The position numbers were made by a program, and so were the translations under genes. Shown piece by piece: positions 1 through 10,373 of a stretch of DNA of 64,000 nt (positions are counted from its first letter, which is position 1; each line of letters begins with the position of its first letter). Source of the stretch: Steinernema hermaphroditum (lineage: Eukaryota; Nematoda; Chromadorea; Rhabditida; Steinernematidae); contig CM059623.1 in the NCBI GenBank assembly GCA_030435675.1, forward strand, positions 11,248,012 to 11,312,011, in the 5' to 3' direction. A model generated the notes under the pieces. It worked only from the letters and a program-made list of their open reading frames with translations. It made no database searches and was not told the origin of the DNA.

Positions 1-803
1 ATCTTTCTGGACACTATGCGGTGGTGCTTTTTGAACCGCTTAATGTAGGAGTCAGATGCCTAAACCAACTAAAATTGTATCTGTTGTGTCCACGTGTTGC
101 ACGAACCTTAAAATTGGTCAAACCGAGGGCTGCCGCGATTTGATAAGCTTCATAACGCAAGTCTCTATCTTGTATGACATGGCCCTCGCCGTTCCATTCG
201 CAAAACTTCGTATACAGCTCCACTTTCAGTTGTTTTCTCAGCAAAGAAGTAGGGTGTTCAATATACTTTTTACATCTTTAATCATAGCATTTATAACCGA
301 TTGTAAATGGTAGGTTACCCACATATGAATATCTGATCTGTCCCTTATCTTTCTGTAGCGATGCTGGACCGCACTGAAGGGATGATTCTCGGCCATCTCG
401 ACAATCTTATGCATTGTTTCAACATTGTAGAAATCTTCCATCATTCGCTTTTTGTTCGACGTTTCTCCTTGACTGGGGATGTAATCATCTGCATCAGTAT
501 CAGAAGATTCATCGATTACGGTAACGTCTGCCGGACTGTCGTCACCGAAGGTTAGATCACCTGCGTTGTCGCGCTCGAAGCACGCTTTGTTGATGAAATC
601 TAGAAATGTCGGTAGTAAAAGCATATACATTAATCTGCCATACCTACAACAAGGTGGGCCAGATCGATCTCATTTGACCGGAAGGTTTCGGTTTCGTTGA
701 CGGCTCGACAGTTCTTTTCGTAATATCTGTGTAATAAGTAGAAGACTCGATCGATATCCTGTTCATCTGTGTTTGGATTCATGAAGGAGGGATCAAACGA
801 CAT
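1..803 (-). CDS. CENP-B-type HTH protein, 5' part (runs off left edge)
   Basis: Hand-built exons on the minus strand: 803-644, 599-323, 236-107 and 59 to the edge, joined by introns of 44, 86 and 47 nt with consistent phases. The first two exons give an acidic N-terminal region (DTDADDYIPSQGE around residues 72-85). The third and fourth give a helix-turn-helix: LYTKFCEWNGEGHVIQD, then YQIAAALGLTNFK, then SYIKRFKKHHRIVSR. That is the pattern of the CENP-B/Tigger DNA-binding domain. The start at 803 (MSFDPSF) is the best Met; an in-frame Met also lies at 815. No DDE catalytic domain is visible because the gene leaves the window, so a pogo/Tigger-type transposase and a domesticated DNA-binding protein cannot be told apart. 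Confidence 0.65.
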
Positions 804-815
804 CTCAAGGTGCAA

Positions 816-1163
816 ATTTTTTATTCTAGGAATATAATTTATCCTGAAATCACAAAAAAAATTATTAAATTCCTCTTATACAACAATTCAGCGTGAGACG
901 TGAACTGTGTAAATCGCTGAGAAACAAATACTCCAGACAGAGGGGTAACTATCAGAGCTGTTCAACTTTACAAGCGAGACGAGACTTTTCAACTACGAGA
1001 CTCGAGACGAGACTGGAGATTCAAGACAAAAAAAAACCCTCAGACCTCGAGACTTGCACATTCCGGGTAACAAATTTGCACATTCTTTTCCAAAAACTGT
1101 TCTTTTAAAACTTTCTTCTTTAAAAACTGTTGTTTCCAAAAAAAAACGCTAGCTGTATTGGTT
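816..1163. other. Non-coding, no gene seen
   Basis: Contains a purine-rich stretch of GAGACGAGACT-like short repeats around 960-1050 and homopolymer A/T runs. I see no coding signal. Confidence 0.5.
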
Positions 1164-1410
1164 CAGGATTAGAAGTTTAAGTTACCATCTTTGCGTTGTA
1201 GGTGTCTGTTAAAACCGCGATAACTGTCTTTCACACGTCTGTATGCATATGTGAAGTTGAATGAAAAAGAAATGACGGAGCGGGGATTCGAACCCGCGAC
1301 CTCAAACATGGTAGGCAGATACTGTACCCACTGCACCATATTGACAGGCGCTTTCATTGTGAACGAACTCGTATATACCCCGGTACCCATAACTTAAAAC
1401 CTCTTTTTCT
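1164..1410 (-). repeat. tRNA-like (SINE-type) repeat with imperfect inverted ends
   Basis: On the minus strand at about 1348-1273 there is a tRNA-like unit. It has a box-A-like TGGTGCAGTGG, a well-paired T arm around GGTTCGAATCC (box B), and a T-run just downstream. The acceptor stem does not pair, so this is not a functional tRNA gene. The flanks hold an imperfect inverted repeat (AGAAGTTTAAGTTA near 1168; AGAGGTTTTAAGTTA on the other strand near 1405), suggesting a short mobile element around a pol III promoter-like core. Confidence 0.5.
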
Positions 1411-1498
1411 CGCTGGTAGCTGAGCGAGGGCACGTAATATTTTGCACCGTTAATACGCTCACCTAGGCCTATCAATTGCCCCTAGTCTCGTGTCGATC

Positions 1499-1830
1499 TT
1501 AGCGTTGCATGATTGACCCTTCCCTGGTAAGCGAGTGTTGGTCTTCGCCGGCTTCGATCTGGCTCAGGCGATTGATCCAATCTGCGTTCAATGAGAACTG
1601 GAGATTCAGCCTGGCACTCTTCAGTTTTTCTGTAGCAGCCGGCATGGCTTCGCGCGCTTCCAACCTGCTCTCGAGACGTGCGATGACGTTGAGCAGTCTC
1701 TCCGTGGTGTCTCGCGCGCCACCTTCGGTCTTAAGAGGCATAGGTAAATTGACCGGCTTACAAATGTCAATACTCACGTCTTCCTGATCATGCATTGCTG
1801 CGGGTGACGTCGGCAAATGGCTCATGGCGA
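1499..1830 (-). pseudogene. DIRS/PAT-like retroelement gag remnant
   Basis: The minus-strand frame encodes an acidic and basic helical stretch ending in LNLQFSLNADWINRLSQIEA. This matches the gag-like region of the DIRS element at 13.8-14.1 kb (LDIQAQLNADWVNRLNQVA). Only the N-terminal gag portion is present here; no reverse transcriptase lies next to it. I read it as a decayed, truncated copy of a related element. Confidence 0.5.
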
Positions 1831-2289
1831 ACGTGAGCGGTTCTGGAATAAAACGTAAATTAGAATTTGGAAATAGCCGACAATCAAACTGAAGAAATGG
1901 ACCGCGAGCCAATAAAGAGGCAGGATACAATCCACTACCTTGGCGGGAAGCACGTCGCCGAATAGATACCACCGGGAATATGATCGACCGGGGAAGCAGG
2001 ATGAACTCCACTGCTTTGGCAGGAATTCTCCACTGCCTACAAACCTCTTAGCTTTACAAACTAACCTCAACTTTCGTATACTACTTGATCACAAAATCAG
2101 TCTCAGCTTAAACAAAGAATTTCCAAAATATTCAAAATATTTGCGGGTGAACTGAAAGCAAGATGAAAAAACGCCGTTCGATTTCTCATCTGCGTATCGA
2201 TCCCAAATCGAACCTACGACACCTGCTACTCAGCGAAACTTCGTTTGGAGACCCGCAGTGGTCTCAAACACGCTACGACGAAATAGTCA

Positions 2290-2822
2290 TTTTTCTCAAA
2301 AAACACCAGTTTTGGGCTACACCTGACATAAATTCCAGCCCAGACCATCAGAGTCTTCGCGCGCTGTCTTTTTTCGAATGAACAGGATTTGATCCAGTTT
2401 CGGATCTACCGCTGGTCCTCATCAAGCGATATTTTTTGGGGTCTTGTCTTTTTTCCTTGTGGTGTTAGACCCTGTTCTTTCACTATCTTGTAAAGAAACG
2501 ACTTCAGATCTTTCTTCAGTGCTCGCCGGACACGTATTCTTGAGATTCCGAACTCTTTAGCCAACTTTATTGAACTTCGGGCTGAATTCCGGTTCAACTT
2601 CTTTAGGATGCCTTCTAGAACAGCCGGAGTTCGCACTGGTTTCTGTCTACCTTTCCAGGTCCTCTGCTTGACCTGTTCTATCTCCCTGTAACACTCAATG
2701 ACTCGTTTGACCTCATACCGCTCAAATCCGAGGGCTTTTACAGTACCCAGATTCGAGATTCCGAGCTTATGCATCAGAACTATAGAAAATCGGTCTTCAA
2801 ATACTACGATTTTTTTTTTCAA
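2290..2822 (-). pseudogene. Tc1/mariner transposase remnant
   Basis: 2822-2406 (minus) encodes a 138-aa paired-like DNA-binding region (residues about 55-115, including RNSARSSIKLAKEFGISRIR) typical of Tc1/mariner transposases. Downstream in the same direction, about 2385-2300, a second piece reads TLMVWAGIYVRCSPKLVFFEK-like, the MVWAGI block of the mariner catalytic domain. The segment between them and the remainder of the DDE/D domain are missing or frameshifted. No terminal repeats were found. This is a dead fragment. Confidence 0.6.
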
Positions 2823-2889
2823 CGAACAACTGCGAAATTATTGAAATCCGCTGCGGACATGCTACCGTTCTTTAAATGGATTCACAACA

Positions 2890-4170
2890 GGTGAGGTTTG
2901 TCTAACCTGTCTCCGGGATTTTGGATTTTGTTCAGGATGGAAGGAATTGTACCTTTGTTCTTAATGTCCGACGACAGCAACGCGTTCGTCAACGCCTACA
3001 AAGAAGCTTTCGGAGGAGCGTCCAGTGGAACTCAACATATACTCTGTTCATGGCACGTAAAACGGTCATGGAACAGGCGTCTAGATGTTGACGTTAAAGA
3101 TCCAGAGAAACGAGAAATCATGAAGCAGTACCTGAACAAGATTCCGCGGTATGTGACTGCTATGTTTCTGCCAATAAGTGCTCTATTTAGCGAAAAGAAT
3201 CAGACAAAACTCGACGAGCTGATCTCTGACATGCTGACTTTTCTCTGGAACAACGACCTGCAGAACTACGCTACATATTTAGCCACCAACTATCTGTCAG
3301 ATGAGCGCGTGAAAAAATGGGCCGCTCCCTATCGCGAAGGCACGGTAGTGAACTGCAACATGGGACTAGAGCGGTTTCACCTTCTTCTGAAGGATGATTA
3401 TTTGAGATTCCGGCAGAACAAGCGCCTCGATGAACTAGCCGATCTTCTGATCAAGTACAGTACGGATTCTGCCCGCAAGGACAAGCACATGGTATAGCAT
3501 AACTGTTTGCTCTTACTCATCGTATTTCTAGCTCCGCGGAAGCACAACTGGCAGGTACCGACTTCAAGTTAGTCATGCTAACCAGAAGAGTGCTGAGAAA
3601 AAGCTGCACGAAGGAGGACGAGTTGAAAAACAAACTAACGGATCATTCACAGTCTTCTCCTCTGCTACATCAATCGGCCGCAATGTTACCTTTTTCGAAC
3701 TCTGTACTTGCGCAGAGCAGGTATGTAGGGATACCCTCGTGTATTATACGGTAGACCGTTATAGAATAGATGCCGTCTGTGCCGAGCGTGTCATCACAAT
3801 ATGTCTTGCGACTGCAGCAATGTAAAGGCTGGAGTTCCCTGCATTCACATTCACATGACAGCAATCCAGCATCCTTATTTGCTTAACAGCACTGGTGCAC
3901 AAGAAGATGCTCAACAACCCACTGCTGTACCAGCCCGGACAAGATCTCAAGAAGTCGAAGAAACCGCAGATAGCGAATGTTTGACGCAGAAACATGGAGT
4001 TAATTTTGAAGAAAATTTGCTCAAGCAGCTTGCGGTTTGTGTATAATAACGCACCATTTACTTATAAATTGGTTTAGGACGCCAAAGAAGTGCTTTTGAC
4101 GGATTTTCCAAGAAATTGCGCAGCCGAGGAAAAGTCCCGCCGCGACCACCCTGAGTAGCGTGCGGGCGAT
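2890..4170 (+). pseudogene. MULE-type transposase fragment with SWIM zinc finger
   Basis: The reading frame at 2898-3497 contains MSDDSNAFVNAYKEAFGG...ILCSWHVKRSWNRRL, the conserved D...C-x2-H region of Mutator-like transposases. It is followed by helical sequence with the NMGLERFHLLLK block. An intron-like gap (about 3491-3530) leads to an exon at about 3531-3719. A third coding piece starts near 3801 and holds CDCSNVKAGVPCIHIH, a CxC...CxH SWIM zinc finger, with an acidic tail to about 4046 and perhaps another exon to 4153. The N-terminal DNA-binding part and the element ends are missing. It lies next to the 3' end of the F-box gene on the opposite strand. Confidence 0.55.
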
Positions 4171-5921
4171 TACGGTATTGCCGATTGTCCGGGTGCTGCC
4201 GATCGTTTCGAGTCTTATGGAATGGTCATATCCTTTATTTCACATCATTTTATAGACAATGGTCGTATACATATTATACAAGATGGTGGGCACGTTTCCT
4301 ATGGGGTCGATATATAATATGCTCATACAGGGGGAAAAGTGCAGTTTGCACAAAGCATCACTTTGCACAATAAAGTTTACAGGAGATAAGGATGTTTGGG
4401 TTCGGAGGGTATGATATGTATTATGGGAGTCTGTGGGAAGAACACGGGGAAATCTATAAACATTGTATTACGGTACACACTTATTTTTATGTGCCTACCT
4501 GATGGTGTGTGTTGGATGTAGAAAATGCCCCTATTCTCATTTCTCACTTTAGGGCATATTTTTCTCCTTATATCTGTTCCTTCTACAGGAATACAGTAAA
4601 ATATCTTTCTTAGATGTGTGTTCTCTGTTAATTTCTCTAGGAAAGTTTTAATTTTCGTGGTCTCATAGTAAAACGGTTCCCGTTCTATGATTCCTTGAAT
4701 AAATGAACGCTCAATAGGATTTACCAGAAGGTTGTTTAGAAGCTTTTTTGTTTTTGTGTCATTTACGTTAAAAGCACATTTGAAAAATTCAATGGATATT
4801 CTAGGTTTGGGTAACTGAATAGTGTACTAACAAAATCGTATTCTATAAAAGATGAGTTATTTGCTTCTACATTGTATTCCGTTCCTAAAGGCTTGGTCAT
4901 ACTTTTGCCCCGCGCGCGCGGGGCAAAAATGGCGTCAAACCCACGCGGGGTATTCCGCGCGCGCGGGGCAACTTGCCACCGTAGGATTTGCTTGGCGCCT
5001 CAGGCGCTTCGTGGTTACGATTTTGAGCTCGTTTAAGAATTCACTGAAAAGAACAATATTCAATGAACTCTGTCCCAATCGATGTGCCCTTCTGCACTCG
5101 AAAAGAACAATGTGAACAACTCTCTTGTTAATATTGCTTGTGCAGAAGAAGCAGACGGGTGCTGAGAAGGAGACTGGCGCAGTGTTGGAGTCCAGGTATT
5201 CGGGCTCTTCACCTCGTTCGATTTCATGGTTCCTTAACCAATTGTGGAGCAGCGCCAGAGCCGCGACGAACCTTTGCGCCTCACTAACTGTCATCTGAAG
5301 AGGGCTTTGCAGCACACGAAAGCGATTGACGAGAATTCCAAAACAGTTCTCGCTTACGCGACGGGCCCTGAAGACTAGCTTAGTAGTGGCTTAGTGACAA
5401 CTTTTTCTCACCTCGAAAGTCTTTTATTAAACTCTCGTTTGCGCTCGTCACGAGCAGCATCACGCCGATTAAACGGTCGCAGCACGACATCGGACAAGCG
5501 GAAGCCTTGATCAGCAACTACGATAAACGGCAGTTCCACGTTACTAATCGTCGATGGCGGGGGTATCTTGTAAGTTCCGTCGAGGAATCCTTCCGCTATT
5601 GGGCTTGCGTTGTAGATCTTAAGTTAGTATAGTACTGTGGGCATAAAATTAGTTGCTCACCTGAGAATCGGAGCATCGTCCTGGCGCACCAATATCCAGA
5701 AGTATGAAACGATATTGGGCATCAACCCACGCAAGACCCACAATAGAATTGAAGTGTAAATGGTTGAAGTACAGAGATCCTTGTCCAGGTGGCACTTTAA
5801 TGTCGAAGTGCTTTCCGTCAAGTGCGCCCAGGCAATGCGGAAAATTCCATTTTTCTTCAAATTCTGCGGCCTGTTTTCTCAAAAAAATCTTCTGACAGCG
5901 TTGGCATACATGAGATGAGAT

Positions 5922-7368
5922 TAGGGTTGTCGAATTGAATCGAATCGAATAATTCGAGTTTTTACGAATATCGAATTTACGAATTCGAGGATCTTCGAAT
6001 ATTCGAGGATCTTCGAATATCGAATAAAAAAGTTGCAGGCATCACGAGGGATTGAACCCCCGACCCCCAGCATGGCAGGCAGCCGCGCTGCCAATGAGCC
6101 AACCGATAGCAATTTTAATGTGCGTCACGTGTTGTATTACTAGCTGCTAGCATTTTCGTAGCAGTCCGTCCTTCTTTTTTGGCTAATTCACTATCATTCT
6201 GTAGATTTCTGGTCGTCCGCAAACGTATTGCGAAGGTTTTGCTCGCTCTGGCAACACTCAAGCGCGAAGAAAACAGTGCTCGGAGAGCCATCGATGTCTC
6301 TATTGTCTTACATTTACTTAGCAGGAATGCGTTGCTACTGAAGATGAGCTAAAGTTCAGCAAAAAAAAACGTCTGCGTGCTGTGTAGGTCGCTAGATGTG
6401 TAGTCATTGACGACCGTCACTGTCGCCATTGCCCCGATAGCCCTAGAGCCTAGGCCGCTTGCTAGACCTAGGCCGCCCTATTGCGCGGAGATGCTTCAGA
6501 GAATGATATAGTACGACAGTGAGATAGATTGCAAAAGTTCTTGTAAGGGCTGAAAACAGGAATCTCTGAGCTCAAAGTGAAGAGCCGTTGTAGACATTAA
6601 CTTGAAAAGATGCGGTCTAAGGTAGTCAGACTTTTGGGGAAACCAAAACTATTTTTTTCCACATTTGGCTCCTATTTCTGTTATGCAGAAGTGCTGTTTG
6701 GGCTTACTAGCTGCGATCGATAGCTATGTACCTGCATATCTCCACTGTCTGTTGGAGTACTTAACGTATCGTAAACGTTGGAGTTAACATAGTGCTCAGG
6801 CAAGGCCATCTTTTTGATTACTGCACTCAACAACACGCAAATCAATTTTGATGCAACTGTAAACATGGCAGAAAACGAAAATGTTTTCCATGTGTCCCTT
6901 TTTCAATGTTCCAACCCAATAGAAAACATAGTGTCATTTCCCACTTTCTCTTAGGTACCACGCTACAGTTGCTCACTAGGTGGAGATACTAGGTGAAACC
7001 AATCGCTGCAGTCTTTATTGCAAAAGACACGTAGAATGCTGGCTTCGAATACACCAGCTAATAAGAAAGGGAGAAAGAGCAGAAGGACGGTTGTGGCGAC
7101 AAAACATAGAATGGTAAAAGGGAAGTACACTCTTGCCGTTCTCTTCTGCGCACACTCTGTGCAGAACCACTCTTCTATGCTCACTTTGATTTGCCATGAG
7201 TTGGAAAACCTCCGTCTACAGCGGTACTTAAAAAGGCCAGAAATAGGACTCTAAAAAAATTCAGAAAAAAATTCAAAAAAAATTCGATTCGATTCGATTC
7301 GAACCTTCGAATATCGAATATTCGATTCGATTCGATATTCGAGGATTTTCGAATATTCGACAACCCTA
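5922..7368. mobile_element. Non-autonomous hAT-like element (1447 bp) nested in Harbinger
   Basis: The ends read TAGGGTTGTCGAAT and, inverted, ATTCGACAACCCTA. The terminus fits the hAT consensus YARNG. An exact 8-bp duplication GATGAGAT flanks it (5914-5921 and 7369-7376), the target-site length of hAT elements. Long subterminal tracts of TTCGAATA/TCGATTCGAT repeats occur at both ends. No transposase frame is visible inside, so it is a MITE-like passenger. Removing it with one target copy rejoins the Harbinger transposase exon 2. A tRNA-like sequence sits 110 bp inside the left end. Confidence 0.8.
6035..6108 (-). repeat. tRNA-like sequence inside the hAT-like element
   Basis: The minus strand carries a box-A-like TTGGCTCATTGGCAG and a T arm around GGGGTTCAATCCC, followed at once by a TTTTTT run as in pol III genes. 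The acceptor stem is not complementary, so it is not a tRNA gene. It resembles the head of a tRNA-derived SINE captured in or inserted into the hAT element. Confidence 0.5.
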
Positions 7369-7929
7369 GATGAGATGCTCATTTATAGCTGCCGTGACTT
7401 CTTTGATTATTCCATGCGCTGTACTCCATCCGATTCCAAACAGTGACTCCAAACTACGCATGCTTGATTCGTGAGCGGCGAATCTAAAAAACAAATAATC
7501 TAGAGAATGTAGAGAAGTCTCATATACCTCAGAAATACTGCAAGACGCTCCTTCGACGACAGTGGAAAGCGATGAGTTCCTGCCTTTTGTATCCTCTCCT
7601 CGAGAACAGAGTGGAGGTCGTCGAAAGTTTCTCTCGATAGGCGAAGGAACTTCTGTAGATCTCGACGATCGTCCGACTCATAATAAGTTCGAAACAGCCG
7701 GAATCGCGCTGGTTGGTAAATTAGATGTGCCGGGCGCACATAGTAACGGCGATTCCTCCTTCTTTGTCGGCGAAGTCGGTTAAGCTCTCGCAACATCACC
7801 AGATAGTTGAATTCTTCATGTAGATTCATCTGTAAAGATGTACATATTACTTTATTCGACCAAAAAAGACAGTATTCATCCGCGAAACAGCACAAAGGAA
7901 AGATGCACATGGGAAACAGTGCATTTATT

Positions 7930-8891
7930 CTAAATGTCAAGACATAACAACTCGTACTTATTACAGATCTCCAGAACCTCATGTTTTAACTGAAGGGCCA
8001 GACGGCGATTTTTTTCTTCAAGATCGTTGAGTACTTTTTGCACGTAATGACCAAACGTGCCTTCGGTCACGTTCCGCGCGATCTGCTCCTTAATAACATC
8101 GGTAGTAGAAATGATTGCGGCGTCTACAGGATCCATCCCCTTCTTCTGGTGACGGACAGGCGGCTACTTTGGTGACGGAACTGTTTGAGGCGATGAGGGT
8201 CCTTCAGAACTGATTGGATCATCTGCAATTCCTTCAGTGGCGGCGTCAATTTGTGAGGCATGCTCATAGGTGGACACCGAGCCCTGTGAAAGCAGGAGAC
8301 GCGGCCTAAAACTCATAGTGACATCAGAGCAGATGACAGACGTGCATACGTTTCAATCGCCTGCCTTGATTCCTCCAGAAAAGCGAGGTCTTCGCTAAAC
8401 TTCCAGTGCGTCTTCGTACTGGCGTCTGCTCCATCTCCTGTCTTCGGCTTCTTTCCTCTAACATTGCTCTTGTAGTACTTGTGAAGACCTGCCCACGTTT
8501 CCCCTACATACTGGCCTGAAAAAGATGAAAAGCGCAAGTTACGGTATGACTCACTTACCGTTCATTTCCATCCCTGTATCGTGGTTTATTTTCTTTGCAA
8601 TGCCTTCAAACGCAGCAGTCTTTTTGTAGGTGTTCTTGTAGTCTGCATGGCTTTCCGCCCAGATAAATGTTGTTGGACTTCCCCGATGATCAGATTTTGC
8701 TGGACTTCCCCGATGATCAGATGTTTCACCTCGTCCTCGGTATAGCCGGTGCCAATCCACGGCTGAATGCTGGCCATATCTTTCTTCTTTCGTTTTCGTG
8801 ATGGTCCATGTGAAGCAGCATATTCGTTTTCTTCGCGCACAAGCGCCTGCTCATCGTCACCCGGAATGATTTCTTCGTTCCAATTCTCCAT
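7930..8891 (-). pseudogene. Harbinger accessory Myb/MADF-like protein
   Basis: Starts at 8891 (MENWNEEI) with an acidic, then basic (SRKRKKKDM) leader, followed by GTGYTEDEVKHLI and FIWAESHADYKNTYKKTAAF, a trihelix/Myb-like DNA-binding region. After an intron near 8545-8530 it continues with QYVGETWAGLHKYYKSNVRG to about 8313, and probably with a C-terminal coiled segment ending near 7930. A 27-bp tandem duplication (about 8678-8731, encoding LIIGEVQQ twice) coincides with a frame change, so this copy looks damaged. In the superfamily this protein partners the transposase in DNA binding and nuclear import. Confidence 0.6.
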
Positions 8892-9643
8892 GAAATAGCT
8901 CTAAAATAACACTTCTGAGCATATAGTAGTGCATGTTGAGTATAAAATGCATGACGGCGCGACAAGCAAACCTATTCAAATAAGTCCAAAAGAGCGTGAA
9001 AAGGACAAAGAACGACAAGCATGACCATTCGTCAACAAATGCGACTCAATTCACTCTGTTAGCTGAGCACTCCGTGCGCAGACCTGATCAAAACGGCAAA
9101 AATCCGTGCAAGACCTCGATTTTGCCCCGCGGATCATTGAAAAACCCCGTGGAAAACCATGGGGCAAAGAAAATGCCCCGCGGGGCAAAGATCGCGGCGG
9201 GTGGTGCCGATGTTCCGCGGAACAAAGTATGACCACCCGCGGGGCATTTTTTTGCCCCGTGCGCGCGGGGTACCCCGCGGGTCACAATTTACAATGGATT
9301 TGCCCCGCGCGCGCGGGGTACCCCGCGGAGTATGACCAAGCCTTAATTGAAAAATATGCTGACGTTTGTACTCACTCATTTCTCTCACCGCTAAAGTGCT
9401 GGCACCAATGTTTCTACAGGCTATCATTTGCTGTCTAAGTGGGTAGTACATACAATCAAGAGGGGTGTAATCAAGAATGAATGCTCTGGCTGCGCTACAC
9501 ATTCTTTTTGATGTGTAACTATAGCTAATAATATCGTATTGAGATAAATACGTGAAAATGGCAAACAACATTTCTATAGGTAAGTTGACAATCGATTTAT
9601 TCGTAGACAGTGAGAGTGATCTGACTTTTTGTGTGGGCATCAT

Positions 9644-10373
9644 CGATCGTGTATTATTAGGCGAGCACTGACGACTGGGGATAGATCGGGTGGCTGAAAA
9701 GTTGAGGACAAGCAGCAGTAGAGTGGAAGATCAACTGACGGCTAAGTGGTGCCGAACTTGGAGATAGAGACAGCGAGTGACGAGGACAGATAGTTGTCAC
9801 CTATACGAAGATTGAGAGTGATCAGTTGTGGATTGTAATGGCTAATGACGATCCTCGCGCACGCTTTCCTATTGTAATCGAGAGTGGCGCGCGTTAATTG
9901 GGGTGTCCTCCACCCTCCGCATAACTGCTATGACGTATGCGAATTGCGAAAATGAAAGTTTTCGAAAATGTGTAATTACTATACGGTAATATCAAACAGT
10001 CAGAGAGGACATGAAGAGGACAATAAAAACATGCTAACTCTGCAATTTGGAGACTTTTGGAGGCAAACGCTCAGAGGGGATTGAATCGGTACATTCTGGG
10101 GTGTGGGTTTGGAATAGGTCTTACTACTCACAGTATTCTTATGTGACAGAAAGAGCAAAAATCGGGAAGATTAGCTTAAACCTAACAAGGGGACATACCA
10201 AGGCGTCTCCCGGCTGGAATTTCACACAAACAGCCATCGAATGTGTGAAGTTTGCAACATGTGAGCCGCTTCCACTTTCTGCCAAGTTCTGGCCCAGATC
10301 TCTTACTTCTTACCACGCTATTCATCAAGTATTTATTTAGAACGCAAATCCCGTACCATTCCGCCATCCAGCC
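9644..10373. other. Intergenic; start matches the F-box gene's upstream side, end matches orphan-gene flank
   Basis: No gene seen. Segments at about 10140-10230 and 10290-10373 recur upstream of other copies of the orphan family (near 29340-29286 on the minus strand and 18640-18743), so they belong to the duplicated unit. The rest is unremarkable. Confidence 0.5.

Larger units (their letters stand above)
4935..7829 (-). pseudogene. HARBI1-like DDE transposase, broken by hAT insertion and a frameshift
   Basis: Start at 7829 (MNLHEEF). Exon 1 is 7829-7528. Exon 2 runs 7483-7369 and resumes at 5913-5661 after the hAT insertion. Exon 3 is 5617-5412, and exon 4 runs from 5367 to about 4935. The N-terminal part has a basic RRQRRRNRRYY segment and a HARBI1-type helical region (FLRLSRETFDDLHSVLE). 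The DDE nuclease shows CLGALDGKH (first Asp), GRCSDSQV (second Asp) and the late acidic residue in RRVSENCFGILVNRF. A run of seven T (5887-5881 on the minus strand) shifts the frame; six would restore it. The hAT element and this indel make the gene a pseudogene here. Typical transposases of this group are about 350-450 aa, matching the sum of the pieces. Confidence 0.75.
4889..9343 (-). mobile_element. PIF/Harbinger DNA transposon (4455 bp)
   Basis: The termini are a 15-bp perfect inverted repeat, AGGCTTGGTCATACT, starting at 4889 and mirrored at 9343. It is flanked by a 3-bp duplication TAA (4886-4888 and 9344-9346), which fits the TWA target preference of the PIF/Harbinger superfamily. Both subterminal regions are extremely rich in GCCCCGCG/GCGCGCGGGG palindromic motifs (about 4905-4970 and 9120-9330). 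Inside are the two genes expected for this superfamily, a Myb/MADF-like protein and a HARBI1-like transposase, both on the minus strand. Later damage includes a nested hAT-like insertion (5922-7368) and frameshifts in both genes, so this copy is not autonomous now. Confidence 0.85.
4240..9643 (-). pseudogene. F-box gene interrupted by a Harbinger transposon in its first exon
   Basis: Minus strand. Exon 1 begins at 9643 and encodes an F-box (IVNLPIEMLFAIFTYLSQYD, residues about 18-55). It is broken at 9344 by the transposon 4889-9343. The host exon resumes at 4888, and its donor follows 4871. Exon 2 is 4814-4499 and exon 3 is 4430-4240, ending in TGA overlapping AATAAA (4239-4234). When the element and one copy of its 3-bp target duplication are disregarded, exon lengths 315+316+191 total 822 nt, an open frame of 273 codons. 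So the host gene looks intact apart from the insertion, which points to a recent event. F-box proteins recruit substrates to SCF ubiquitin ligases. The downstream domain is not one I can name. In this haplotype the gene should be null unless the element excises. Confidence 0.7.

Noticed and set aside
2163..2381. 72-codon plus-strand frame before the mariner remnant
   Set aside because: The opposite strand carries the mariner MVWAGI block, so this is a shadow.
4815..4870. Apparent 17-nt intron (GTTAGTACACTATTCAG) in the F-box gene
   Set aside because: A donor GTAGAA at 4870 gives a 56-nt intron with the same phase and a normal length.
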